Shown piece after piece: positions 26,419-35,708 of a DNA stretch of 64,000 nucleotides. How positions within the stretch are numbered: position 1 is the first letter of the stretch; each line of letters begins with the position of its first letter. The notes beneath the pieces are model-generated. The model was not told the DNA's origin, ran no database searches, and was given only the letters and a program-made list of their open reading frames with translations. Origin of the DNA: Zhongshania aquimaris (lineage in GTDB: Bacteria; Pseudomonadota; Gammaproteobacteria; Pseudomonadales; Spongiibacteraceae); contig NZ_JAHWDQ010000003.1 in assembly GCF_019312595.1 (NCBI RefSeq), positions 434,001-498,000 on the forward strand, written 5' to 3'. Position numbers and translations under genes: made by a program.

Positions 26419-26434
26419 TGGCACAGCAGTTGCA
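26419..26434 (+). promoter_or_regulatory. Sigma-54 promoter of amtB (-24/-12)
   Basis: TGGCACAGCAGTTGCA fits the RpoN consensus TGGCAC-N5-TTGC perfectly, with the GG and GC at the required spacing. Transcription should start near 26445, about 50 bases before the amtB ATG. Sigma-54 control is usual for nitrogen-scavenging genes and would be driven by NtrC when ammonium is low. Confidence 0.8.
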
Positions 26435-26493
26435 CACAAGATTTCAGGGGCGCGCCGATTCAGTGCGCCACCACCAGATGACTAAGGGCTCTA

Positions 26494-27807
26494 ATGAAAA
26501 AAGCGCAAATCACCCTAACGCTCTCAACATTACTCTTTTCCTCATTAGCCTTTGCTGACGATATTGCGGATTTAACAGGCGCCACCAATATGGTGTGGCT
26601 GGTGACGGCAAGTGCCTTGGTATTCCTCATGCAAGCGGGCTTCGCTTTACTGGAATCCGGCATGTCGCGGAGTAAAAACTCACTCAATGTCGTTATGAAA
26701 AACTATATGGATGTGTGTATCGGCACCCTGATATTTTGGGCGCTGGGCTATGGCTTAATGTTCGGTAATAACCCTAGCGGCTTTATGGGTAGCGATCTGT
26801 TTTTAATAAACGACAGCGATCCAACAAGCTACGGTGTCTTGCTGTTCCAAACGATGTTCGCAGCGACGGCAGTCACCATTGCCAGTGGCGCCATGGCCGA
26901 ACGAACGCGCTTTGATGCTTATTTAGTGGGCGCAGTCATTATTACTGCCATCATCTACCCCATCTTTGGGAGCTGGGTATGGAACGCCAACGGCTGGCTA
27001 GCCAAAATGGGCTTCATCGATTTTGCAGGCTCAACCGTCGTGCACTCGGTGGGCGCATGGTGTGCTCTTGCAGGTGTGATTATTCTTGGTCCGCGACTGG
27101 GTCGATTCGACAAGAGTGGCAAGCCCCGTGAATTGCGTGGCCACAACCTTACTCTGGTGGCTTTGGGCGGTTTTATTTTATGGTTTGGCTGGTTCGGTTT
27201 TAACGGCGGCTCCACCCTAAGCGCCTCGGCTGACATCGGTCTAATCAATCTAAATACTCAATTAGCTGCGGCAGCAGGCGCAAGTGCAAGCATGCTTCTG
27301 GCGGTTGCACTGCGCAAGCCAATATTACTCACCGACACCGTCAATGGCAGTCTCGCGGGTTTAGTTGCCATTACTGCAGGCTGCGCATCAATGTTGCCTG
27401 CCTACGCTGTGCTGACAGGGGCAATCGGCGGTGTTGTCTGCGTACTAGGCGGACAGTTGATGCTAAAAATGCACCTTGACGACGTTGTCGGTGCGGTCTC
27501 CGTGCACGGCTTTGCCGGCGCATGGGGGACTTTAGCCGCTGGAATCTTTTACGCCGACAGTATGTTTGATGCCAAAATTATTACCGTTCAACTGATTGGC
27601 ATTGCAGCTTGCTTCGTTTGGACCTTCTGCTGCGCCATTATTATGTACTTTGCTATCGATATACTGATGGGATTGCGCGCCCCTGCCCAGCATGAACAAC
27701 GCGGCTTAGACTTGAGTGAACACGCTGAGATTGGCTACCCGGAATTCAATACCGGCAGTATAGCCTATACCGCTGACCGCGCCGGTAATATGGATCTGCA
27801 GCGATGA
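26494..27807 (+). CDS. amtB: Ammonium transporter
   Basis: A 437-residue Amt protein with a signal peptide (residues 1-21, SSLAFA) and 11 expected membrane helices. Family motifs are DLTGATNMVWLVTASALVFLMQAGFALLESG, FAATAVTIASGAMAER, the first twin His in VVHSVGAWCALAG and the second in VSVHGFAGAWGTLAAGIF. It imports ammonium across the inner membrane. No glnK gene lies next to it; instead its stop overlaps an unknown gene (ATGA). A sigma-54 promoter lies upstream. Confidence 0.95.
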   Translation: MKKAQITLTLSTLLFSSLAFADDIADLTGATNMVWLVTASALVFLMQAGFALLESGMSRSKNSLNVVMKNYMDVCIGTLIFWALGYGLMFGNNPSGFMGSDLFLINDSDPTSYGVLLFQTMFAATAVTIASGAMAERTRFDAYLVGAVIITAIIYPIFGSWVWNANGWLAKMGFIDFAGSTVVHSVGAWCALAGVIILGPRLGRFDKSGKPRELRGHNLTLVALGGFILWFGWFGFNGGSTLSASADIGLINLNTQLAAAAGASASMLLAVALRKPILLTDTVNGSLAGLVAITAGCASMLPAYAVLTGAIGGVVCVLGGQLMLKMHLDDVVGAVSVHGFAGAWGTLAAGIFYADSMFDAKIITVQLIGIAACFVWTFCCAIIMYFAIDILMGLRAPAQHEQRGLDLSEHAEIGYPEFNTGSIAYTADRAGNMDLQR

Positions 27808-28433
27808 GTAAGCGCAGCGTCAGTGATCGTCGACGTGCCATTTACACCGGTTTGCAGAATTTCATGGATGAAGCCGCGGTGCTGAAAGCGGTTGCCCATT
27901 GGGAAAATCGTTATATCGACCAGCCGAGCTTGGCCTTGCAACGATTTGTTGCCGACATTTGCCAAACGCCTGAGCTGAAAGAACAGCGCTCCGCCATACT
28001 ACGGAGCTTGATTCAGGCAATGGGACAGGACAGCAACAAACTGCTGGCAGACCCCCGCGGCGACGGCACCGAAGACCAAATCGAAAACCCCGTCTCAGCT
28101 AGTCAAGCCTTTGCAGAATTAATGCTGGCAATGATGGGACAGCTCGACGATCAGTTACAGCATAAACTACGGATTGAATTGTTCGCAGCACTGCGCCAAC
28201 GGCAATTACCGCACGCCACGCTTGAAGCGCTTCAGCGCTGGCTGGGTAATCGCCAAGCACTAACACTTGGCAATGCGCCGCCTGCACTACTGCAAAAACT
28301 GTTAAATCAATATTACGTGCTACTCTGCGAGAATATTGGCCCCGTACGTGCGGATAAAATCTTGGCAAGCGGTGTCGCTCGGGTACAGCACGAACACCCT
28401 AAACTTGATATATTCTTAGACGAACTCTTGTAA
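27804..28433 (+). CDS. Unknown soluble protein translationally coupled to amtB
   Basis: A 209-residue protein, probably alpha-helical and cytoplasmic, with no signal peptide. Its ATG overlaps the amtB stop and has no good ribosome binding site of its own, so it is likely made only when amtB is translated. Visible features are an N-terminal basic stretch (KRSVSDRRRAIYTGL), a middle helical region rich in Leu/Gln, and a C-terminal segment LLCENIGPVRADKILASGV. I do not recognise a family; it is not a PII protein (no T-loop, too long). Confidence 0.7.
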   Translation: MSKRSVSDRRRAIYTGLQNFMDEAAVLKAVAHWENRYIDQPSLALQRFVADICQTPELKEQRSAILRSLIQAMGQDSNKLLADPRGDGTEDQIENPVSASQAFAELMLAMMGQLDDQLQHKLRIELFAALRQRQLPHATLEALQRWLGNRQALTLGNAPPALLQKLLNQYYVLLCENIGPVRADKILASGVARVQHEHPKLDIFLDELL

Positions 28434-28438
28434 ACCCA

Positions 28439-28480
28439 CCGCATTGTTGCGTTGGCCCAAGCAACAACATAGCAATGCGG
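28439..28480 (+). promoter_or_regulatory. Nested hairpin over the ribosome binding site of the small lipoprotein gene
   Basis: Outer arms CCGCA and TGCGG enclose a perfect 7-base stem TTGTTGC/GCAACAA. The outer 3' arm overlaps the GGAG ribosome binding site (28479-28482) of the following gene, so folding could limit its translation or protect an mRNA end after amtB and its partner. There is no T-run, so termination is unlikely. Confidence 0.45.
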
Positions 28481-28488
28481 AGCCTCTC

Positions 28489-28710
28489 ATGCCCAAGCTT
28501 TTTAGCCCCTCTACGTTGATGGTCATTGCACTAAGCGCTATTCTTTGCGCCTGCAACAAAGAGCCCAGCCCGATATCAGATTCTGAGAAACCTCAAACCG
28601 TGATTTCTGACAGTCAGCAGCGCACACTGAACAACGCCAAACACATGGAAGAAATACTCCAAAGAGATGTTGAATCTCGCGAACAAAACATGCGCGAACA
28701 AGGAATCTAA
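28489..28710 (+). CDS. Small lipoprotein
   Basis: A 73-residue protein with a lipoprotein signal peptide (IALSAILCAC, modified Cys about residue 22) and a short, polar, helical mature part (QQRTLNNAKHMEEILQRDVESREQNMR). The ATG at 28489 is preceded by GCGGAG; a longer frame begins upstream but would spoil the signal peptide. Function unknown. It lies 12 bases before yjdF. Confidence 0.7.
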   Translation: MPKLFSPSTLMVIALSAILCACNKEPSPISDSEKPQTVISDSQQRTLNNAKHMEEILQRDVESREQNMREQGI

Positions 28711-28722
28711 GGCCTATCAACA

Positions 28723-29340
28723 ATGCAAAAGACACTTTGGCTAGTACTCTTCTTTTCGATCTTACTGTGGTCCGGCATTCATCCCAAAGATAGCTTCACG
28801 TGGTTTCTTGAGGTCGCCCCCGCGCTGATAGTATTAGCGATCTTAGCGATAACACAGAAACGCTTTCCTCTTACATCGCTGCTCTACGCACTTATTTTGA
28901 TACACAGCATCATTCTGATGATAGGCGGCCACTACACTTACGCTGAAGTACCTGCCTTTGACACCCTCGCAGAACTATTTAACTGGCACAGAAATCACTA
29001 CGACAAACTCGGCCATTTAGCGCAAGGCTTTGTACCCGCCATCGCCGCTCGAGAACTGCTTATTCGGCATCACGTGATTGAAAAGCCGCGCTGGTTAGCT
29101 GTGATCATTGTATTAATTTGTCTGGGTATAAGTGCGCTTTATGAACTCATCGAGTGGTGGGTTGCGGAATTAACTGGGGAATCTGCCGAGGCATTTTTGG
29201 GCACTCAAGGCTATGTATGGGATACCCAATCAGATATGGCGATGGCAATGATCGGCGCAATTCTCGCTTTGCTGTTACTCAGTCGAACGCATCAAGCTCA
29301 ATTGCAGGCACTGGACATTAGCGCCAGCCAAACACACTAA
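28723..29340 (+). CDS. yjdF: DUF2238 inner-membrane protein (YjdF family)
   Basis: A 205-residue membrane protein with about six helices. The family core is visible: HYTYAEVPAFDTLAELF, RNHYDKLGHLAQGFVPAIAARELL, SALYELIEWWVAE and GTQGYVWDTQSDMAMAMIG. Function is unknown. AAGG precedes the ATG; it overlaps the convergent crotonase gene by four bases. Confidence 0.88.
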   Translation: MQKTLWLVLFFSILLWSGIHPKDSFTWFLEVAPALIVLAILAITQKRFPLTSLLYALILIHSIILMIGGHYTYAEVPAFDTLAELFNWHRNHYDKLGHLAQGFVPAIAARELLIRHHVIEKPRWLAVIIVLICLGISALYELIEWWVAELTGESAEAFLGTQGYVWDTQSDMAMAMIGAILALLLLSRTHQAQLQALDISASQTH

Positions 29341-30464
29341 AGCGCAAACAATTTATTCAGCGGATTGATCGGCCACGGTGATTCAAACAAGGCATCAATT
29401 TCGGAGTCTGGCACCTCCGCGATGGACTTGTAACACCAGCGTGGATCGCGGTCACGGTCAATTAAACGCGCACGCACGCCCTCGGCGAATTCAGGATCGC
29501 GCACGCGGTTAGACGACAATACTAATTCCATTTTGAACACGTCTGCTAAACTCAAGTTACGCCCCGTCTGCAGCTGTTGAAAGATCAACTTTGCCGTGCT
29601 CGATGCGCCGCGCGCTAAACCCTGTGCGGCCAACTGCAGCCACTCGCTATTGCCGGTATATCCACAAATCCTCATTTCGACTGCAGCGGGGCTTGGCAGC
29701 GCGCAAACATCATCAATCCATCCGCGATGATCTTTTAGCGACGATTGCTGCAAGACTACGCCCTGCTCCGCCTCGATATCGGTAAGACACTCAGTTAACT
29801 GCTCAGCGTTCCATTCCGAATCATCGCACCAATCGAGATTAATAATTTTGCGCAAAACATCCGTTTTATTTTTATCGTGTAAACAATAATCTGCTAATCC
29901 GGCGTACAGGGCATCTGCTGGCGACAAATAAGCGCTGGTTAGAGCAGTAAATAGCCCGGTGGCTCCAGGCATTTGCCCCAAGAACCAGCTGGCTCCCACA
30001 TTGGGAAAAAGACCTATGCTGATCTCCGGCATTGCCAGCGTGCTCTTATTAGTCACTATTCGATGACTACCGCCTACCATCAAGCCGAGCCCCGCCCCCA
30101 TAACGATGCCACTTCCCCAGCAAATAACCGGTTTGGGAAAACGGTGTATTAAATGTGCCGCCGCGTATTCGCAACTAAAAAACGCATCGGCTTCAACGGC
30201 CGTGCCGCCGGGATTAGCTAGAGCTGACTCACGAATTCGCAAGGTATCGGCACCTACACAGAAAGCGCGCTCCCCAGCGCCATCTAAGAACACGGCGACT
30301 GCTTCTTGATCGTCGCGTATTTCGAGAAGTAACTTATGAAGCAATGTCACCATTTCCGGCGTCAATGCGTTTAATCGCGCCGGGGCATTGAGTGTAAGTT
30401 GCGCCAGATAACCACCCGCCGGTAATGGGTGACGTTCAAAACACACCGAGTATTCAACTTGCAT
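29337..30464 (-). CDS. Enoyl-CoA hydratase/isomerase family protein, 3-hydroxyisobutyryl-CoA hydrolase type
   Basis: A 375-residue crotonase-fold protein of the length and layout of 3-hydroxyisobutyryl-CoA hydrolases. The oxyanion-hole stretches are RAFCVGADTLRI and GIVMGAGLGLMVGGSHRI. The active-site segment reads MPEISIGLFPNVGASWFL: the Glu (E147) is kept, but the Asp that usually follows eight residues later is Asn (N155). In characterised family members both acids matter for hydrolysis, so the reaction may differ. AAGGAGAG precedes the ATG. It stands alone, next to the gap before a large acyl-CoA dehydrogenase gene. Confidence 0.82.
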   Translation of the reverse strand: MQVEYSVCFERHPLPAGGYLAQLTLNAPARLNALTPEMVTLLHKLLLEIRDDQEAVAVFLDGAGERAFCVGADTLRIRESALANPGGTAVEADAFFSCEYAAAHLIHRFPKPVICWGSGIVMGAGLGLMVGGSHRIVTNKSTLAMPEISIGLFPNVGASWFLGQMPGATGLFTALTSAYLSPADALYAGLADYCLHDKNKTDVLRKIINLDWCDDSEWNAEQLTECLTDIEAEQGVVLQQSSLKDHRGWIDDVCALPSPAAVEMRICGYTGNSEWLQLAAQGLARGASSTAKLIFQQLQTGRNLSLADVFKMELVLSSNRVRDPEFAEGVRARLIDRDRDPRWCYKSIAEVPDSEIDALFESPWPINPLNKLFAL

Positions 30465-30706
30465 TTACATCTCTCCTTGCGGAATTGATCAAGTATCGCG
30501 TCATATGCCTAACGTCTCAAGCCCTTGCTATGATCACTGCTAACGTCGTACTTCCAACGGGGCTTTAACCCTGTATTATCGGGGATACTGGCATTGACCC
30601 AAGCGTCATCTTGCTAGCAGAAAGCGGCCAATTTCCCCCCTTGCTCCATCGGCTATGCTCCACTCCGTTAATGATCCCCCACCCCTGGGAACAGAAGAGG
30701 CAAAAT

Positions 30707-32509
30707 ATGACCGTTTATAAAGCGCCAGTACGCGACATCAATTTCGTAATCAATGAATTACTGGACTTCAACGCCCACTACCAAACTATTCCAGCTGGCG
30801 CAGAAGCAACCCCAGACATGGTAGAAGCCATCACCAACGAGGCGGCGAAATTCGCAGAAGAAGTGCTCTCTCCGCTGAATCAAATTGGTGACGAGCAAGG
30901 TTGTCAATGGAACGATGGCGAAGTAACTACACCAGAAGGATTCAAAGAAGCTTATAAACTGTGGGTTGAAGGTGGCTGGCAAGGCCTGTCCCACCCGGTG
31001 GAGTACGGCGGTCAAGGCCTACCCATGTCGATGGGACTGATTAAATCCGAGTTAGTAGGCACAGCAAACTGGTCCTGGGGCATGTATCCCGGATTAAGCC
31101 TGGGAGCAATGAATACACTCTACGTGCACGGTACCGAAGAGCAAAAGCAACTGTATTTGAGCAAGCTGTGCGAAGGCACTTGGACAGGCACCATGTGCTT
31201 GACTGAAGCTCATTGTGGTTCGGACCTCGGTCAAATGCGCAGCAAAGCAGAGCCACAGGAAGACGGCAGCTATCGCATTACTGGCACTAAAATTTTTATC
31301 TCTGCGGGTGAACACGACTTTGCAGAAAATATCATTCACATTGTGTTGGCGCGCACACCTGGCGCACCAGAAGGCACTAAAGGTATTTCGCTCTTCATCG
31401 TGCCTAAATTTAATACCACTGAAGATGGCACCATCACTGATCGCAACGGCGTGAGGTGTGGCAGCATCGAGCATAAAATGGGTATCCACGGCAACGCCAC
31501 CTGCGTTATTAACTTCGACTCCGCCACCGGCTATATGCTGGGCCAAGAGAACGAAGGTCTGAATGCCATGTTCACCTTTATGAATACCGCCCGGATAGGC
31601 ACTGCTATTCAAGGTTTAGCCGCATCTGAGCTGGCTTACCAAAATGCACTACCTTACGCCCTAGACCGCTATTCAATGCGCTCTTTGTCCGGCGTTAAAA
31701 ATCCTGACAAAGCGGGCGATGCGATTATTCACCACCCCGATGTGCGCCGCATGTTGCTAACCGCAAGAGCCTTTGCGGAAGGTGGTCGCGCCATGATTTA
31801 CGACGCGGCAAAATACTCTGACCGAATGGTACAGGCAGAAACGCAGGCAGATCGCGACGAAGCTGAAAATGAGCTGGGCTTTTTAACACCGATATTGAAA
31901 GCATTTTTAACGGAAACCGGTTTGGAATCTGCCAGCAATGCCATGCAGGTATTTGGCGGCCACGGTTTTATTAAAGAACACGGTATGGAGCAAATTTATC
32001 GCGACGCCCGCATTGCGACCATGTATGAAGGCACCACCGGCATTCAAGCCATGGACCTTATCGGCAGAAAAGTTGTACTCGACGGCTTTAAACTTTACGG
32101 CGGATTCTGCAAGAAATTATATAAATTTGGTTTCAAAAATTTAATTAGCGGTAAACGCCGCTGCTACTCGGCAAAGCTTATCGGCTATACCCTGTCATGG
32201 AACTGGCACACCATTAAAATGGTTGCCCGTGCATCTAGAAACAGAGATGCAGTAGGTGCAGCGTCTTACGACTTTTTGATGTATAGCGGTTACTTGTCAA
32301 TGGCTTACTACTGGGCAATGATGGCCGAAGTTGCAGCTAGTAAATTAGCCGAAGGCGGTGACGACAAGGCATTTTATGAAGCAAAGCTGGAAACGGCAGA
32401 GTTTTATTTCTCACGCCTACTACCCCGCGCCAAAGGTCACGCTGGCTGCATGAACAGCAGCACCGACAGTGTCATGGCTATGACATTAGACCGCTTCACT
32501 ACACGCTGA
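30707..32509 (+). CDS. Large acyl-CoA dehydrogenase with C-terminal extension
   Basis: A 600-residue acyl-CoA dehydrogenase of the long form: helical N-domain, middle domain (MCLTEAHCGSDLGQMRSKA and GTKIFISAGEHD), C-domain with catalytic Glu in RIATMYEGTTGIQ, and an extra C-terminal domain of about 130 residues. Such enzymes handle medium- to long-chain acyl-CoAs, or DMSP-derived CoAs (DmdC) in marine bacteria. I start it at the ATG at 30707, where AGAGG and the family N-terminus (YKAPVRDINFVINELLDF) agree. A two-way terminator follows. Confidence 0.9.
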   Translation: MTVYKAPVRDINFVINELLDFNAHYQTIPAGAEATPDMVEAITNEAAKFAEEVLSPLNQIGDEQGCQWNDGEVTTPEGFKEAYKLWVEGGWQGLSHPVEYGGQGLPMSMGLIKSELVGTANWSWGMYPGLSLGAMNTLYVHGTEEQKQLYLSKLCEGTWTGTMCLTEAHCGSDLGQMRSKAEPQEDGSYRITGTKIFISAGEHDFAENIIHIVLARTPGAPEGTKGISLFIVPKFNTTEDGTITDRNGVRCGSIEHKMGIHGNATCVINFDSATGYMLGQENEGLNAMFTFMNTARIGTAIQGLAASELAYQNALPYALDRYSMRSLSGVKNPDKAGDAIIHHPDVRRMLLTARAFAEGGRAMIYDAAKYSDRMVQAETQADRDEAENELGFLTPILKAFLTETGLESASNAMQVFGGHGFIKEHGMEQIYRDARIATMYEGTTGIQAMDLIGRKVVLDGFKLYGGFCKKLYKFGFKNLISGKRRCYSAKLIGYTLSWNWHTIKMVARASRNRDAVGAASYDFLMYSGYLSMAYYWAMMAEVAASKLAEGGDDKAFYEAKLETAEFYFSRLLPRAKGHAGCMNSSTDSVMAMTLDRFTTR

Positions 32510-32583
32510 GGCGCATGACCTAATCCCCCCACTCTTTGCTTGCAGGCAAAGCTGTGGGGCCACAAAGGTTAATCACTTAATGC

Positions 32584-32617
32584 AAAAAAGCCCTGATATC
32601 GCTATCAGGGCTTTTTT
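32584..32617. terminator. Bidirectional intrinsic terminator
   Basis: A perfect 9-base stem GCCCTGATA/TATCAGGGC with a 4-base loop is flanked by six A on the left and six T on the right, so it can end transcription both of the acyl-CoA dehydrogenase gene and of the convergent small exported protein gene. Confidence 0.92.
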
Positions 32618-32643
32618 GTAGGCCGGCATTTCATTTTGAACGT

Positions 32644-33000
32644 TTAAAAGGTCACTTGCGACACCTGGTAAGCGGCACTGCTTTGCATCCCACAGGGATT
32701 AGCTATCTCCTGACTTGCTCCGGGGCTGACCACAAAAGATTGCACACTCATCACCGATTTATTGTTTAGGTCTTCTTTATAATAACTAAAAACGCCACTC
32801 ACTTTAGTGTCACACACATTGTGAACAGTGAAACGCGTAGAGACTTTGTGATGATTAAAATAGGAACAACTCGATTGTTCGGATGTCGCCGGAAACTCCT
32901 GCACATTCCAATCTAAACAACTTTCTGGTTCGGCAAATACCGACATAGCCGACACACTGAAAAATGAGCAGAGTACATAGCTTGCTAATTTATTATTCAC
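32644..33000 (-). CDS. Small exported Cys-containing protein of unknown function
   Basis: A 118-residue protein with a signal peptide (KLASYVLCSFFSVSAMSVFA, cut before EPESC). The mature part has four Cys (DESC-, SSCSYF, NVCDTKV, NPCGM), which could form two disulfides in the periplasm. No family is recognised. I chose the GTG at 33000, eight bases after AGG; a GTG three codons earlier is also possible. The 280 bases upstream contain no gene. Confidence 0.7.
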   Translation of the reverse strand: MNNKLASYVLCSFFSVSAMSVFAEPESCLDWNVQEFPATSEQSSCSYFNHHKVSTRFTVHNVCDTKVSGVFSYYKEDLNNKSVMSVQSFVVSPGASQEIANPCGMQSSAAYQVSQVTF

Positions 33001-33282
33001 GATAAACACCTACTGGGCTTAAAACGTTACTACCTAACTTATGCTCAAATTTTCTTTCGAAATATTCCCTAAGCGGTAATAACAAAGATCCTGACATGTA
33101 CAATAGTTAATCTTGAGCCCAATTGGGAGTGCGTATAAGCCACTAAGCACACATTGACATTCTATTTATTTTTATAAAAATCAAAAGCTTACGCTTATTT
33201 AATAGCGTATTTTCAGCTCTAACAAAGGTTTAGATTTGTGACGCCCATCGCAATTAATCTAAACCGTTAGAGGTGGAACACT

Positions 33283-35418
33283 CTACTTTTTATTCATTGA
33301 GCCTTGTATCAAACGTTTTAATACACGGTCTTTGCCACTTAAGGAGCCGCTCAAACCCAGCACCTCTAAAACACGATTTACAGAGTCTGTATTTTTGCCG
33401 CCGCGCAGTAAGGTGCGCATTTTCTGCATTGTGGACAACTGCGCCAATGATTTTAAGGTCTTCGCCGCCGTTAATTCATCTTCGCTAAAGTCACAGCCAA
33501 ATGGATATGCGGGCATCATCCCCTTTACACGCGCCCACGCAACATTGGCACGAATTACATGGGGGAAGTTTTGGCGAAATACAGTGGGCACGTCAAAGCT
33601 AGCCGACAATTTACCCGCCGCCTTTGCCTCGGCAACTAATTCAGCTTGAAACCGCGAGTCGGCGATATTAATTAGAGCGATGCAAACTTCCTCATCAGTT
33701 TTAGAACGCAGGTCGGCAATGCCGTATTCGGTAACGACAATATCGCGCAAATGGCGGGGAATGGTACACGCTCCATAGTGGCTAACAATATTTGATACCG
33801 CCTTACCACCCTGTGAGCGGCTCGCGCGAATCATCAGCACTGATCGTCCATTATCCAGTTGGTGCGCCATCGCCACAAAATTGTATTGTCCTCCGACACC
33901 AGATAACACCTGGCCGTTTTCAAGTGTGTCCGACGCGACCGCACCATTAAGGCTGACATTTAAACCGGTGTTAATAAAGCGTGCTGACTGTCGTTGTGCT
34001 TTATATAAACGCGGGTTTTGATCTAATTGATTAATCTTTTCGACGCCGCACATCGCTAGTTTGCGACGTTCCGTTTCAGGCATATCGCGCAAGCTACGAT
34101 AAAAGTCACCACTGCCAAGAAAGAAGCCACCGTGCATCACTTTGCCATTGCGCAAATGCGTCCCTATGCAGTATCTCGCCATAAACTGCTGGCTGTCAGG
34201 ATTGGCCATATTGGCAGAACAATGATCACCCTGTGGCGTATACAGCTTACCTTCGCTGTATCGGCAACTCTCGTTGAAGAAACCATGGTATTGCAGTGTA
34301 TCGAAATCCTTGCCCCGCAACTCTCTTACGCCCAGCTCCGCCAAGGCGGGCAAACACTCAGAACTCAGTGCTAACGGGTCGCAGCCGCCAATATTAATAA
34401 GCTGTTGCAAGGCCCAAAAGTCATAGACAGGTCGCTTCAATACACCGGCTTCGAAAAGGTGAAGAAAGCCCTCTACAAACATTTCTGTGGCACCGTACAA
34501 GCCTTCTTCAAATGGTTCACGACCACCAATGGCATCCACCAGATCTGCGCTGTATTCATCGACACCAAATCGTTGCAGCAATTCGAGATAACTGGCATTT
34601 TGCTGATGCCTTAGCAGCGCCGACTGCACAATCGCGTCACCCATCGCACCGATACCCAACTGCAGCGTTCCGCCGTCGGCAATCAGGGCGCTGGCGCGCA
34701 AACCAATGGCATAGTCGGTGTCCGGGATAGGTGGTAATCGCGGCACCTGAAACAGGCCGTGGCACTCGCTGTTTGTTATCGCAAGAAAATCAAACTGCGA
34801 CGCATTCACTTCCGCATCGCCATACATGAAAGGCAAGTCGGGGTGCACAACACCAATTGCGATATAGGGCCGCTCCTCTTTTTTAAGTCGAGAAACAACT
34901 TCTGCAGAGGTATCTGGATTACAGCTCATACTCAGCGCATCACCCTCCTGCGCCAACATTTGAATAACCACATTACAGCCACGCGCCACGACATCTCTTG
35001 CGGCATGAGTGTAGTTAGAGCTTATATAATGTCGCTGCGCCGAGAGATGCCCTAAGCGGCTGCCTGCCTTAAAATAGAATTCACAGACCTTTATGTTGGC
35101 TGGTGTTTCTCCGCTGCGCTCAGCTTGCAAATACAGAGGCTCACGATAATTCGCATATAGGCGGTCGAACACAGGGTTGAGTAAACGGCCCCGAATGGCA
35201 TCCGCCTCGCTAGGCCGCTCTAAACTAAGAGCAGTTAAAATTGTTAAGGAAATACTCGGCTCAGCGCACGCCCGCCGATATAGCGCATCTATCAGCTCTA
35301 CCGGCTTTCCCAGACCCAAAGGCATAGCAACGCGCAGATCATTCCCTAATCGAGCAATAATTTGCTCAACACAATGGTCGATTTCGACCATATTAAGTTC
35401 GGCTCTCGACTGAGACAT
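33283..35418 (-). CDS. Acetyl-CoA hydrolase/CoA-transferase family protein
   Basis: A 711-residue protein. The N-terminal two thirds carry an extended hydrolase/transferase region (DGGTLQLGIGAMGDAIV; LYGATEMFVEGFLHLFEAGV, which holds the likely catalytic Glu), and the C-terminal domain has LNVSLNGAVASDTLENGQVLSGVGGQ and VVTEYGIADLRSKTDEE, both typical of acetyl-CoA hydrolase/4-hydroxybutyrate CoA-transferases. It moves or releases CoA from short acyl-CoAs in the cytoplasm. AAGGAG precedes the ATG. It is divergent from an SDR gene across about 290 bases. Confidence 0.85.
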   Translation of the reverse strand: MSQSRAELNMVEIDHCVEQIIARLGNDLRVAMPLGLGKPVELIDALYRRACAEPSISLTILTALSLERPSEADAIRGRLLNPVFDRLYANYREPLYLQAERSGETPANIKVCEFYFKAGSRLGHLSAQRHYISSNYTHAARDVVARGCNVVIQMLAQEGDALSMSCNPDTSAEVVSRLKKEERPYIAIGVVHPDLPFMYGDAEVNASQFDFLAITNSECHGLFQVPRLPPIPDTDYAIGLRASALIADGGTLQLGIGAMGDAIVQSALLRHQQNASYLELLQRFGVDEYSADLVDAIGGREPFEEGLYGATEMFVEGFLHLFEAGVLKRPVYDFWALQQLINIGGCDPLALSSECLPALAELGVRELRGKDFDTLQYHGFFNESCRYSEGKLYTPQGDHCSANMANPDSQQFMARYCIGTHLRNGKVMHGGFFLGSGDFYRSLRDMPETERRKLAMCGVEKINQLDQNPRLYKAQRQSARFINTGLNVSLNGAVASDTLENGQVLSGVGGQYNFVAMAHQLDNGRSVLMIRASRSQGGKAVSNIVSHYGACTIPRHLRDIVVTEYGIADLRSKTDEEVCIALINIADSRFQAELVAEAKAAGKLSASFDVPTVFRQNFPHVIRANVAWARVKGMMPAYPFGCDFSEDELTAAKTLKSLAQLSTMQKMRTLLRGGKNTDSVNRVLEVLGLSGSLSGKDRVLKRLIQGSMNKK

Positions 35419-35708
35419 TCAAGCTCCTTAGCGCTGAGTGTTTGCTGCACGATACGCAGCCAGCTTAATATACGTCAAGACACGGCTAGGCAGTGATTTA
35501 TAAGGGCTACCAAAACATAGTCCAAGCATCCGCATGCGGTACGTTCCGCATTAATGCCCATTGAACTGTTAACGAATCGCTCTCGATTTGCTGCAATACA
35601 TTAAAGAATAGGCGCGCTAAACTTAGTTTCTAACCTCACTGCAGACGCAACATGAAATTTACTAATTCGCGAAAAACCTAGAATCAGGAATTACCGCAGG
35701 GAATTGAA

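Larger units (their letters stand above)
26127..26493. other. Divergent promoter region between DUF2061 gene and amtB
   Basis: 367 bases, AT-rich at the left. It holds a Fur-like box near the DUF2061 side, an AT-rich inverted repeat right after it (ATAAATTA and TAATTTAT around ten bases) and a sigma-54 promoter on the amtB side. Half-sites like GCACCA around 26295 could belong to NtrC binding sites, but no full site is seen. Confidence 0.6.
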
